Part shown: one piece after another, positions 8,771 to 17,417 of the stretch | How positions within the stretch are numbered: position 1 is the first letter of the stretch | Layout: the number at the start of each line of letters is the position of its first letter | Origin: Bradyrhizobium sp. 149 | GTDB lineage: Bacteria > Pseudomonadota > Alphaproteobacteria > Rhizobiales > Xanthobacteraceae | Direction of reading: 5' to 3' | DNA: 64,000 nucleotides | NCBI RefSeq assembly: GCF_023073915.1 | Contig: NZ_JADPKK010000022.1 | Location: 1,550,001 to 1,614,000, forward strand | The notes under the pieces: generated by a model | Seen by the model: only the letters and a program-made list of their open reading frames with translations | The model's database searches: none | Told to the model about the DNA's origin: nothing | Position numbers and translations under genes: made by a program

Positions 8771-9619
8771 TCATCCCTTGACCGCGCCTGCGGTGAGGCC
8801 GGCGACGATGTGTTTCTGCGCCAGAAGGAAGAGAATGATCGTCGGCAGGATGGTCAACGTGATGAAGGCCAGGATCAGATGCCACTCGGACGAATACTCG
8901 CCCTGATAAATCATGATACCGAGCGGCCACGGATAGAGCGCGTCGGTGTTGAGCATCACCAGCGGCAACAGATAGGCATTCCAGCTGTTGACGAACGTGA
9001 TGGTACCGACGGTCGCCAGGATGGGCCGCGATAAAGGCAACGTCACATAGCGGAAGAACTTGATATAGCTGCAGCCGTCGACCAGCGCGGCCTCCAGCAG
9101 TTCGTACGGGATGTCCTTGAAGAAGCGCCGCAGCAGCAGCACGCTCATCGCAAGACTGAAGGCCGCCTGCGGCAGGGCAACGCCAAAATATGTATCGAGC
9201 AACCGGAGATCGCGCACCTTGATGAAGAGCGGCAGCACCGCTGTCGCGGCCGGAAACAGCAGGCCCAGCGTCAGGTAGCTCAGCAGCATCGAGCTGCCGT
9301 AGAACCTGATATGGGCGAAGGTGAACGCCGCCATCGAGGCGACGATCAGGGTCAGGGCCACCGTGAGGGTCGAGATAATCAGCGAGTTGCGCAAGAGCTG
9401 CCAGTAGCGTGCAGAGAACAGGATGTCAGCATAGTTCTGCCACTCCCACTGACGCGGCAGGCCGAACGGATTGACGCGCAGTTCGCCGAGCGATTTGAAG
9501 CCGCCGAATAAGGTCGCGAGCAGCGGCACCATTACGATGATGGCAATGACGGCGAGGAACACCACCTTCAACAGCACTGAGGGATCGAGCGGCGCGCGGA
9601 TGATCCTGGCGTTACTCAT
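8771..9619 (-). CDS. Carbohydrate ABC transporter permease (MalG-type)
   Basis: 282 residues with about six hydrophobic membrane segments and the inner-membrane permease EAA loop (ELLEAALVDGCSYIKFFRYV), the contact for the ATPase. The ATG at 9619 is preferred to an upstream codon at 9652; it overlaps the end of the previous permease by 8 bp. It forms the CUT1-family importer with the two preceding genes. No ATP-binding subunit is encoded in the operon. Confidence 0.92.
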   Translation of the reverse strand: MSNARIIRAPLDPSVLLKVVFLAVIAIIVMVPLLATLFGGFKSLGELRVNPFGLPRQWEWQNYADILFSARYWQLLRNSLIISTLTVALTLIVASMAAFTFAHIRFYGSSMLLSYLTLGLLFPAATAVLPLFIKVRDLRLLDTYFGVALPQAAFSLAMSVLLLRRFFKDIPYELLEAALVDGCSYIKFFRYVTLPLSRPILATVGTITFVNSWNAYLLPLVMLNTDALYPWPLGIMIYQGEYSSEWHLILAFITLTILPTIILFLLAQKHIVAGLTAGAVKG

Positions 9620-10553
9620 CGCGCATGAACCATCGCTTGTACGTGAAGGCAAAGGTCACGCAGATCGCGAACAAGATGACGCCGATGGCGCTGCCGTAGC
9701 CGACTCGCATGCGCGAGATGCCGTTGTTGTAGAGAAAGCTCACCATCGTGTTCGAGGAATCCGCAGGCCCCCCGCGCGTCAGCGGCATGACGAGATCGAA
9801 CAGCTGCAGCGAGCCGACGATAGCGAAGAATACGGAGAGCCGAATCGTCGGATAGAGCAAGGGGATAACCACATGTCGCAAGGCTTGCGACCGGGTCGCG
9901 CCGTCGATGCGGGCAGCCTCGATCAGGCTCTTGTCGAGGCTCTGGAGCGCGGCGATGAACAGCATCATGTGGAAGCCAAAGTACTTCCAGACGATCACGA
10001 TCAGCACCGCCAGCATGGCCGTGTCGGTCGAGGCAAGCAGATGCGGGGGCTCGGCACCGAAGGTGCGCCAGATCGACGCCACAAGGCCGTAGTCGCCATC
10101 GTAGACGAAGCTGAAGATCAGTCCGGTCGCGATCTCGGCCAGGATATAGGGCATGAAGAACAGCATGCGCAGCGCCACTGCCCCACGAAAGCGTTCGGCG
10201 AGCATCAAGGCCAGCGTGAGCGCAAGCGGCAGCTGGATGGCGAGCGAAACTGCGATGATCAGCCCGTTGTTGCGCAGCGCGAGCCAGAAGGCGCGTGTCT
10301 CCAGCACGAAGCGATAATTGTCGAGGCCAATCCAGTTGGTCGGCCTGCCGAACCCGTTCCAATTGAAGGCCGAATACCAGGCTGCTTCGCCGATCGGCAG
10401 CACAACGAACAACGTGAACAATAGCAGCGCGGGCGGCAGGAACAGGATGAGCACCGTGAACCTGCCGTCCCAACTCGGGCCGCGGACCGTGACCTGCGGT
10501 ACCATCTCGCCAGCAACGCCGATCGCCGACACGCTCGCGGTCCGCCGCGCCAT
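9612..10553 (-). CDS. Sugar ABC transporter permease (MalF-type)
   Basis: 313 residues. A hydrophobic segment near residue 40 (LFLPPALLLFTLFVVLPIG) is followed by further membrane helices and the EAA loop SLIEAARIDGATRSQAL. This is the first permease of a CUT1-type sugar importer. Its start is 2 nt after the binding-protein stop, so the genes are cotranscribed. Confidence 0.92.
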   Translation of the reverse strand: MARRTASVSAIGVAGEMVPQVTVRGPSWDGRFTVLILFLPPALLLFTLFVVLPIGEAAWYSAFNWNGFGRPTNWIGLDNYRFVLETRAFWLALRNNGLIIAVSLAIQLPLALTLALMLAERFRGAVALRMLFFMPYILAEIATGLIFSFVYDGDYGLVASIWRTFGAEPPHLLASTDTAMLAVLIVIVWKYFGFHMMLFIAALQSLDKSLIEAARIDGATRSQALRHVVIPLLYPTIRLSVFFAIVGSLQLFDLVMPLTRGGPADSSNTMVSFLYNNGISRMRVGYGSAIGVILFAICVTFAFTYKRWFMRDE

Positions 10554-10555
10554 CG

Positions 10556-11815
10556 TCAGTTACCCTGCTTCCACGCGGCCTCGATCGCCCTGGCGGCGTC
10601 TTGCGGGCTCATGCTGCCGCCGGCGATCTCGGCGGTGACGTCGTTGACGACGCGGCCGACCGACGGACCCAGGCTCTGGTCATAGAAGTTCTGGTGGTAG
10701 TTCGACTTCGCCAGATTGGCCGCGATCAGTTTCATGAAGGCGTTGTTGAGGCCCGCGTCCGCGCCCTGCACCACCGGGATAATGAAGTTGCCCGCGGCAA
10801 GCCGCGTCTGCACCTCCTTGGAGACGAAGTATTTCAGGAAATCGACAGCCTCCTTCGGCGAGCCCTTCGTAATCAGCCAACCGGTGATGCCGCCGAGCGT
10901 ATCGGTCGGCGCGCCCTTGCCGCCGGTCACGACCGGGAAGTCGAACCAGCACATCTTGTCTTCGTTCAATCCGACTTTGTCGGCGGCAAGGGCGCGCTGC
11001 AAATGATAGACCGTGCTGATCGCGAGCGTCATCGCCGCCTTGCCGTCGCCGAAATAGCCGACGGCCTGCGGATTCTTGAAACCAAGGAAGCCGTTCTGGA
11101 ATGGCTGCAGATCCACGAGTTGCTTGAACAGCTCGCCGGATTTCTGGAAGGTTTCCCCTGCGAACCCGCCGTCCTGGCCGCGCAGCGCCGCATCGAACGC
11201 CGCCTTGCCGCCGATGCGGACCGCAAGATGCGTCCAGTAGAAGTGCAGCGGCCATTTGTCGGCGCCACCGACCACGATCGGGGTCACACCGGCGGCTTTC
11301 AACGTCTTCACCGCAGCAAGCAGATCGTCCCAACTCTTGATCCCGGCAGGATCGACCTTCGCCTTGGCCATCAGCTCCTTGTTGCAGAGGAAGCCAACCT
11401 GCGAGAGCGCCGTGGGCAGACCATAAACGCGGCCGTTGCTGGTGAAGGCCGCGAGCGCCGCCGGTGTGAGGCTGTCGCTGTAACCCTTCACAGAGTCGGT
11501 GATGTCGTCGAGCACGCCGGCCTCGATCTGCGTCTTCAGGACACCGCCGGCCCAGCTGTAGATGATGTTGGGACGGTCCCTGGATTGCAGGATGGTCGGC
11601 AGCTTGGCCTTGTAGGCCTCGTTCTCGAGGAACTGCATCTCGACCTTGACGCCCGGATGCGACCCCTCATAGGCGCGTGCGACTTCCTCCCAGATCTTCA
11701 CCTGGGCCGGATTGGCCTCGATGTGCAGCCACTTTACCGTCGTTTCGGCCGCGGCGAGTTTCGCTCCAAGCAGGCATGCGACAACGGCGAGTCCCAGTTT
11801 CCCGAGCAGTCTCAT
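10556..11815 (-). CDS. Sugar ABC transporter substrate-binding protein (family 1)
   Basis: About 419 residues from ATG 11815, preceded by a good GGAGG ribosome-binding site. The longer frame to 11965 lacks signal-peptide character. The N-terminus MRLLGKLGLAVVACLLGAKL is a Sec signal peptide cleaved near AAAET. The mature protein has the fold of maltose/trehalose-type binding proteins (KIWEEVARAYEGSHPGVKVE). It captures the sugar in the periplasm and delivers it to the two permeases. As first gene of the operon it faces a divergent SDR gene across a 164-bp control region. Confidence 0.92.
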   Translation of the reverse strand: MRLLGKLGLAVVACLLGAKLAAAETTVKWLHIEANPAQVKIWEEVARAYEGSHPGVKVEMQFLENEAYKAKLPTILQSRDRPNIIYSWAGGVLKTQIEAGVLDDITDSVKGYSDSLTPAALAAFTSNGRVYGLPTALSQVGFLCNKELMAKAKVDPAGIKSWDDLLAAVKTLKAAGVTPIVVGGADKWPLHFYWTHLAVRIGGKAAFDAALRGQDGGFAGETFQKSGELFKQLVDLQPFQNGFLGFKNPQAVGYFGDGKAAMTLAISTVYHLQRALAADKVGLNEDKMCWFDFPVVTGGKGAPTDTLGGITGWLITKGSPKEAVDFLKYFVSKEVQTRLAAGNFIIPVVQGADAGLNNAFMKLIAANLAKSNYHQNFYDQSLGPSVGRVVNDVTAEIAGGSMSPQDAARAIEAAWKQGN

Positions 11816-11841
11816 CACATCCTCCCGACGGCTCTTATTCT

Positions 11842-11883
11842 TTGGTTGCAATCCTGCGCTCGATTTTTGAGGTACGCAACTAA
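11842..11883. promoter_or_regulatory. Candidate operator in the divergent sugar-operon promoter region
   Basis: In the 164-bp gap between the binding-protein start and the SDR start, two near-inverted octamers are visible: TTGGTTGC at 11842-11849 and GCAACTAA at 11876-11883. Such a pair could be half-sites for the operon's LacI regulator, though LacI-type operators are usually contiguous palindromes with a central CG. Weak evidence. Confidence 0.25.
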
Positions 11884-11979
11884 AATTCTGACCTATGCAC
11901 CTCACGAGAGGAGTAGCTAAGGTTGGCGGGAGAGTCGGGCGGCGCGTCGCGCTGCCCCAACGCAAATCGAGGGATACCC

Positions 11980-12738
11980 ATGGCCGCCATCTATTCCGAC
12001 CTCGCCGGCAAGGTCGTTCTCGTCACCGGGGGCGCAGCTGGAATTGGTGCTGCGATCGTGCGGCGATTTGCACAGCAGAAATCCAAAGTCGTGTTCTTCG
12101 ACATCAAGGCCGATGAGGGCCAACATCTGGCGAGCGAGCTGTCGGATCAAGGTCTCAGCGCGCATTTCATGCGTGTCGACCTGACCGATATCGCCGCGTT
12201 ACGCGCCGGCGTCGCGGAGGCGCGTAACGCGCACGGCGCCATCAACATCCTCGTCAACAACGCCGCACATGACGAGCGGCACAAGACCGAGGAGATGACG
12301 CCGGAGTACTGGGACGGCCGCATCGCGGTCAACCTGAAGCACCAGTTCTTTGCTGCGCAGGCCGTATTGCCGGACATGAAGGCGGCGAACGCCGGCGCCA
12401 TCATCAATTTCGGTTCGGTGTCGTGGATCGCCGGACAAGGCGGCATGGCCGCCTACACCGCCAGCAAATCGGGGGTGATCGGTCTTACACGCTCCCTGGC
12501 GCGCGATTACGGCTCCTACAATATCCGCGTGAACGCGATAGCGCCGGGATGGATCATGACCGAGCGCCAGCTCGAGAAATGGATGACGCCACAGGGCGAA
12601 GTCGAGCTGATGCAACGACAATGCCTGAAACGCAAGCTCTTGCCGGACGAGGTCGCGAAGTTCACCGTCTTCCTCGCTTCCGACGAGGCCTCCGCCTGCA
12701 CAGCCCAGCACTACATCGTCGATGGCGGCTGGGTCTGA
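11980..12738 (+). CDS. SDR-family NAD(P)-dependent dehydrogenase
   Basis: 252 residues from ATG 11980, preceded by GAGGG. The cofactor motif is TGGAAGIG, the NNAA motif is NILVNNAAH, and the catalytic Ser/Tyr/Lys are in FGSVSW and YTASK. Classical SDRs of this type oxidise sugars, polyols or hydroxy acids in the cytoplasm. Divergent from the sugar ABC operon, it probably takes part in oxidation of the same sugar and shares its LacI control. The exact substrate is unknown. Confidence 0.9.
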   Translation: MAAIYSDLAGKVVLVTGGAAGIGAAIVRRFAQQKSKVVFFDIKADEGQHLASELSDQGLSAHFMRVDLTDIAALRAGVAEARNAHGAINILVNNAAHDERHKTEEMTPEYWDGRIAVNLKHQFFAAQAVLPDMKAANAGAIINFGSVSWIAGQGGMAAYTASKSGVIGLTRSLARDYGSYNIRVNAIAPGWIMTERQLEKWMTPQGEVELMQRQCLKRKLLPDEVAKFTVFLASDEASACTAQHYIVDGGWV

Positions 12739-12773
12739 AGCTGACCGGACCAGATCGTGCATTTGGCACGCCG

Positions 12774-13922
12774 CTACTTTGCCAGACGGAATTTCCCGCC
12801 TTCGACCTTGATCAGAAAGGCCGAGCGTTCATCGTAGCCGTTGTGATCGGCCTTGCTCATGTTCGACAGCCCATTGTTGAGATAGATGTTCTGCCCACGC
12901 TCGAGTGCGTCCCGCAGCGCCGCGCGGAATTCGATTGTGCCAGGCTTTGCCATCTTCAGCGCATCCGGCGCAGCTTTTCCGATCAGCGCGACGACATCCC
13001 AGAGGTGAGCAGCGAACATGTTGGGCTTTTGCCCGTTCGCCGCTTCATACGCGGTCACGAACTCCTCCGTCGAGCGACGGAATGGATCTCCCGTGGGAAG
13101 ATCGGCGGCAATGGTGAAAGCCTCACCCGCAAATATGGCACCTTCGACGTTCGCGCCACCGAGCTTGATGAACTCCTCACTGGCCACGCCGTGTGTTTGA
13201 AATATCTTCCCGGCGTATCCGCGCTCGCGGAGCGCCTGCTGCGGCAAGACCGCCGGAGTTCCCGCGGAAGCAATGAAGACGGCATCGGGATTGGTCGACA
13301 TCACCTTCAGCGCCTGACCGGTGACGCTGGTGTCGGCTCGCGCGTAGACCTCATGTGTGGTCACGGTCAGCCCCAGCGCGGGGGCGAGGCGGCTCACCTC
13401 CTTGTAGTAGCCTTCGCCGTACCCATCTGAAACGCCGATGTAGCCGAGCGTCTTCACGCCCGATTTCGCAATATGCTTGAGGATGGCGGCCGCCATGAGG
13501 TCATCATTGGGAACGACCTTGAAGGCCCAGGCGCGCTTCTCATCCATCGGTTGAACTATGGCGGTAGCGGCAGCGAGCGAGAGCAGCGGCGTCTTCGCTT
13601 CGAGCGCAACATCCAGCATCGGCATGGTCACCGGGGTCAGAGAGGAGCCGACCAGCACGTCGACCTTGTCCTGGATCACGAGCCGGCGTGCGTTCTGGAC
13701 CCCTTTGGTCGAATCCGACTCGTCGTCCAGGACGATATAGGTGACCTTCTCTCCACCGACCTCTTTCGGAAGAGCTGCAACCGCCTTGAGTTGCGGCTGC
13801 CCCAGCGCGGATCCCGGGCCGCTTGCCGAAATCACAATGCCAACTTTGATTTCCGCGTTAGCAGTATTTCCACAAAGGACGCATGCCATAAAAAGCGAGG
13901 CTCGCGCGAAACCGATCTTCAT
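12774..13922 (-). CDS. Branched-chain-type ABC transporter substrate-binding protein
   Basis: 382 residues from ATG 13922, preceded by a strong AAGGAGG. A Sec signal peptide (FARASLFMACVLCGNTANAE) leads into a type I periplasmic binding fold (IKVGIVISASGPGSALGQPQ). Related LivK/HAAT proteins bind amino acids, aromatic acids or amides. No Liv permease or ATPase gene adjoins it, so it is an orphan that must use a transporter encoded elsewhere. It converges with the SDR gene, with 35 bp between. Downstream of its own start lies the dispersed repeat copy A. Confidence 0.9.
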   Translation of the reverse strand: MKIGFARASLFMACVLCGNTANAEIKVGIVISASGPGSALGQPQLKAVAALPKEVGGEKVTYIVLDDESDSTKGVQNARRLVIQDKVDVLVGSSLTPVTMPMLDVALEAKTPLLSLAAATAIVQPMDEKRAWAFKVVPNDDLMAAAILKHIAKSGVKTLGYIGVSDGYGEGYYKEVSRLAPALGLTVTTHEVYARADTSVTGQALKVMSTNPDAVFIASAGTPAVLPQQALRERGYAGKIFQTHGVASEEFIKLGGANVEGAIFAGEAFTIAADLPTGDPFRRSTEEFVTAYEAANGQKPNMFAAHLWDVVALIGKAAPDALKMAKPGTIEFRAALRDALERGQNIYLNNGLSNMSKADHNGYDERSAFLIKVEGGKFRLAK

Positions 13923-14090
13923 GTCGTGTCCTCCTTGTGGCACGGTCGCTCCCCAGAAGGACGTCGTCCGACATACGCGCTCCTCCTGGTCCCGAGCAAC
14001 CGGGCAGACCACCCTAAGCGGATCGCAGGGACACGTCTGTCCCTAGCGTTAGGGACAAGGCACCGGCGCCCGAGTGGACGCACGGCCGCA

Positions 14091-14714
14091 TTCTCGCGGC
14101 GCATTTCGCCCGAGCTTTGCTTCATCGCTTCACCCTCTTGTCCGAGAGGGCGCAGGGAAGGCCGGGTGCCGGCTGGCACCCGCGGTCCGCTGCGCGAAAA
14201 GCACACGCAGGAAAACCGCACAGCAGCATACAGGTGTAGCCAATCACTCGGCCTTCCCTGCGCAGTGGCTTTACGGCTTATGCCGTGCTCTCCCGGGAGC
14301 CGAGTTCGTTCTGGCCTCCCTCGCCCTCGCGAAAGTCACGGACACCGCGCCGGTTGACGCGAATGCCGCTCCGCAAGAGCTTGACCGTAGCAACGACGGC
14401 CAGGACCACACGGTTTTGCCGTACGCACGGCCCGCCATTTCACCACCGGTTTCGACGACTTTGTGCACGTTGCCGTCGACCTGGTGACGAGACGAACCTG
14501 ACAGCGCCGTCCGTCCGCGCGACGCCTTGGGCTCACGGAGAGCAATCCGCCCTGCCCTTAGCCTCGCGCCCGACGCTGCCGCGTCCACCGCAAGCCCGGC
14601 TCGCATATCGTGACGACGTACGATCGCCCCTCTTGGGTGAGCCGGGATGGGCGACACATACGCCGTTTCCGAATTTCGGTAAAGCGGAATATATTTGCGT
14701 GCGCGGATTGACAG
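14091..14714. repeat. Dispersed ~620-bp repeat, copy A
   Basis: This stretch matches 53643-54264 in the same orientation with the same spacing of landmarks. Bases 14379-14505 (127 bp) are identical to 53931-54057, and other long runs are near-identical. It contains a perfect hairpin GGGTGCC-GGCT-GGCACCC near 14162-14179. Short open frames exist on both strands, but they differ between the copies by small indels, so I do not treat it as coding. It fills most of the 980-bp gap between 13922 and 14902. I see no transposase or terminal inverted repeats. Confidence 0.85.
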
Positions 14715-14901
14715 AGGGGCGACACAGGCGCGGTCGCGTAGTCTGGACGGAGTGCAAGTGTAATCCGGCCACGGATATCCACCTGGCCTTGCATGCATTA
14801 TACCAGTTGCCATCCCCACGCACTTTGCCTTACATGCCGCCAAACTCGCCCGCGGATGACCGCCGGGGCTCAAGAATCGCAAATTGTCGAAGGGACGAGA
14901 C

Positions 14902-15966
14902 ATGGCGCGTAACATCCTGATTCTCGGGGCTTCTTACGGCTCCCTGCTGGGCACGAAGCTGCTGATGGCGGGGCACAACGTGACCCTGGTCTGCCGCGCC
15001 AAGACGGCGGAGCTGATCAACCGCGAGGGGACCGAGGTGCGCATCAAATTGCGCGACGAGGCGGTTCACCGGGCCATCTTCTCGCGCAACCTGCCCGGCA
15101 AGCTCGACGCCGTGACGCCGGCCAATGTGGACTTGTCCCGTTACGACATGGTCGGCCTTGCGATGCAGGAGCCGCAATACACCAACCACACGGTGCGCGT
15201 TCTCATGGTGAGGATCGCCACGGCGAAGCTGCCGTGCCTGTCGATCATGAACATGCCGCCGCTGCCCTATCTGAAGCGGATCCCTTCGCTTGCAGACATG
15301 GATCTCGAGGAAGCCTACACCAATGCACAGGTGTGGGAGCGCTTCGAGCCCGGACTGGTGACCCTGTGCTCGCCCGACCCGCAGGCGTTCCGTCCGCCGG
15401 AAGAGGCCGCGAACGTGCTTCACGTCGGCCTACCGACGAACTTCAAGGCATCGGTCTTCGCCGACGACAAGCACAACAAGGTGCTGCGCGAGCTCGAAGC
15501 CGACATCGACGCGGTGACCCTCGACGGCCATGACGTTCCGGTGAAGCTCAAAGTTTTCGATTCTCTTTTCGTGCCGCTGGCGAAATGGTCGATGCTGCTG
15601 ACCGGCAACTACCGCTGCATCACGCCACACGAGCCGCAGTCGATCCGCGACGCCGTGCACGGTGATCTCGCGCGCTCGCAGACGATCTACGACCATGTCG
15701 ACGCGATCGCCCGCCGTCTCGGCGCCGATCCGCAGGACCAGGTGCCGTTCGCGAAATACGCCAAGGCAGCCGAAAGCCTGCTCAAGCCGTCATCGGCCGC
15801 GCGCGCCGTGGCGAGCGGCGCGCCCTTCATCGAGCGCGTCGACCTGCTGGTGAAGCTGATCTCGCATCAGCTCGGCGTGCCCAATGCAGAGATCGACCGC
15901 ACGGTCGAGACCGTGGACCTCAAGCTCAACGAGAAGATCGTGCAGGGCGGATCGGGCGCGCAGTAA
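14902..15966 (+). CDS. Ketopantoate reductase-like NAD(P)-binding protein
   Basis: 354 residues from ATG 14902 (GGGACGAG upstream). The N-terminal Rossmann segment ILILGASYGSLLGTKLLMAG resembles the ApbA/PanE NADP-binding domain, and VTLVCRAKTAE follows as second strand. The C-terminal part has helical character but lacks a clearly recognisable PanE catalytic Lys motif to my eye. It is therefore more likely a paralogue acting on another 2-oxo or beta-hydroxy acid than the pantothenate enzyme. It stands alone, between the dispersed repeat and a 529-bp gap. Confidence 0.7.
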   Translation: MARNILILGASYGSLLGTKLLMAGHNVTLVCRAKTAELINREGTEVRIKLRDEAVHRAIFSRNLPGKLDAVTPANVDLSRYDMVGLAMQEPQYTNHTVRVLMVRIATAKLPCLSIMNMPPLPYLKRIPSLADMDLEEAYTNAQVWERFEPGLVTLCSPDPQAFRPPEEAANVLHVGLPTNFKASVFADDKHNKVLRELEADIDAVTLDGHDVPVKLKVFDSLFVPLAKWSMLLTGNYRCITPHEPQSIRDAVHGDLARSQTIYDHVDAIARRLGADPQDQVPFAKYAKAAESLLKPSSAARAVASGAPFIERVDLLVKLISHQLGVPNAEIDRTVETVDLKLNEKIVQGGSGAQ

Positions 15967-16495
15967 CGGGTCGCTTCCCATTGCTATCGAACGCGTCGGC
16001 GTTCACGCGTCGAGGACACCAGGGTTGAGGTCGCGCAGTGTCACCACGCCCTGCCCGTAGATCATCTCGCGCGGCACTGTTCCCGGTGTGACACAAACTC
16101 AACAGGAGTGATCGCGAGTCGTTGATCACGCGATCGTGTCGCTTCCAGTTCGCTCCCGCTCTCACCCGCAAACATCACCTGTGGGTGGACTAAAGGCATG
16201 TTGCCCATCATGTCTCGAGGTGACGCAGCGCGAAAATGTGGCATTTCCGCTCGAACTGAACCAAAGCGCACAGAATTCTTCTTCGCCGCGCGCTCAAACG
16301 AGGTCGCACGCTTCGGGCGTGATCCTTCATTTGCGCAAGCGCTGCATGCGCATGCGGCAGGCTCATCGTCTTGTCTCGCGAACATTGCTGAGCAATATAG
16401 CTTTGCAAGTCTGCTGTCTTTTACGGCGTTTCCAGACACGGTTTGCAGTCCCTGCGTTCGGGATCCTGGCGAGAACAAGCGACGAAAAACAAGTC
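15967..16495. other. 529-bp gap with a possible decayed gene end
   Basis: No convincing gene. On the minus strand, about 30 codons ending in TGA at 16003-16005 read like a protein C-terminus (PREMIYGQGVVTLRDLNP) but are closed upstream by a stop within a few codons, so this may be a gene remnant. A hairpin GATCGCG / CGCGATC lies at 16110-16135. The frame of the next gene stays open through this gap, but its composition there is not protein-like. Confidence 0.35.
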
Positions 16496-17314
16496 ATGGA
16501 CCAGGCGATGCTGAGCGTCGTCCGCGCAATAGAGGCAGGCGCGACGACGATGAAGGGCGTGATCGACGCCACCGGACTATCCCGTCTCAGAATCGAACGT
16601 GCATTGAACGCCCTGGAAAAGCAGAAGCTGCTGGTCCGCGACGGCCAGGGTTTTCGTGGAACCCGCCCGACGAAGACAGCCCCGCCCGCCCGGCAATGCG
16701 GATCGTGCAATGCCTGCTGCGATATCCTGGAGGTGGCCGGCGTCGACAAGCCGGTGAATCAGCTGTGCAGCCATTGGCAGGCCGGCACGGGTTGCACCAT
16801 CTACGAGCGCCGTCCCCAGATGTGCCGCTCATTCGTCTGCGCCTGGCTGCAAGGCCATCTCGACGACGACTGGTTTCCCGCGAATGCGGGCATCATCGTG
16901 CATTTCAGTCAGGACGCCGTGAATGTGACGGTCGACGACGATTGCCGCGATCGCTGGCGCGAGGAGCCCTATTTCAGCAAGCTCGCCGAATGGTCGCTGA
17001 ACGGCATCAGGCGAATCGGAAACCGCGGCTACGCGACCCTCGTCGTCTCCGGCGCCGACCGGTTCCTGCTGCTCGGGCGCACCGTCGTTCCGCAGCCGAC
17101 GCTGTTCGGCACCGCGTTCCTGCCGCTCACCGCCGACACGTTCCGGTTCTGGCGGGCGAAATCGCCGGAGCACTTGCAGCGTCTGCACGAGCGCATCGCC
17201 GAGATCGAGCGGATCAGGCAGGAATTCGGCTCCTGCGCCATTCCCTCGAATGAGGACGACGATCCGCAAGCCCCCTATCGGCCTGCACTTCTGCGGTTGT
17301 CGCATCACGCCTGA
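16496..17314 (+). CDS. HTH / YkgJ-family cysteine-cluster protein
   Basis: 272 residues from ATG 16496. Residues 1-60 look like a winged helix (MKGVIDATGLSRLRIERALN). The rest carries the YkgJ/UPF0153 metal-binding cluster: CGSCNACC, then LCSHW, GCTIYERRPQMC and a last Cys in SFVCAW. YkgJ proteins are thought to chelate zinc or an iron-sulfur cluster; their function is not established. An N-terminal DNA-binding-like domain on this family is unusual. The gene is followed after 103 bp by a HerA-like ATPase in the same direction, which may be a functional partner. Confidence 0.75.
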   Translation: MDQAMLSVVRAIEAGATTMKGVIDATGLSRLRIERALNALEKQKLLVRDGQGFRGTRPTKTAPPARQCGSCNACCDILEVAGVDKPVNQLCSHWQAGTGCTIYERRPQMCRSFVCAWLQGHLDDDWFPANAGIIVHFSQDAVNVTVDDDCRDRWREEPYFSKLAEWSLNGIRRIGNRGYATLVVSGADRFLLLGRTVVPQPTLFGTAFLPLTADTFRFWRAKSPEHLQRLHERIAEIERIRQEFGSCAIPSNEDDDPQAPYRPALLRLSHHA

Positions 17315-17417
17315 ACTGCGCCGTGGGCAACGGGCCATCATTCGCGCCGTGGCGCTCGACGCGCCCCGGCCGGGTTGATAAGCCCCTGTCCGCGAATGAT
17401 GGGGACTTGAGTCGGGC

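Noticed and set aside
14074..14920. Open frames on both strands inside repeat copies A and B
   Set aside because: The frames are interrupted or shifted differently in the two copies, and the sequences are Arg/Pro-rich without protein-like character.
16136..16495. In-frame upstream extension of the YkgJ-type gene
   Set aside because: The extension lacks conserved features and looks like translated intergenic DNA. ATG 16496 is the better start.
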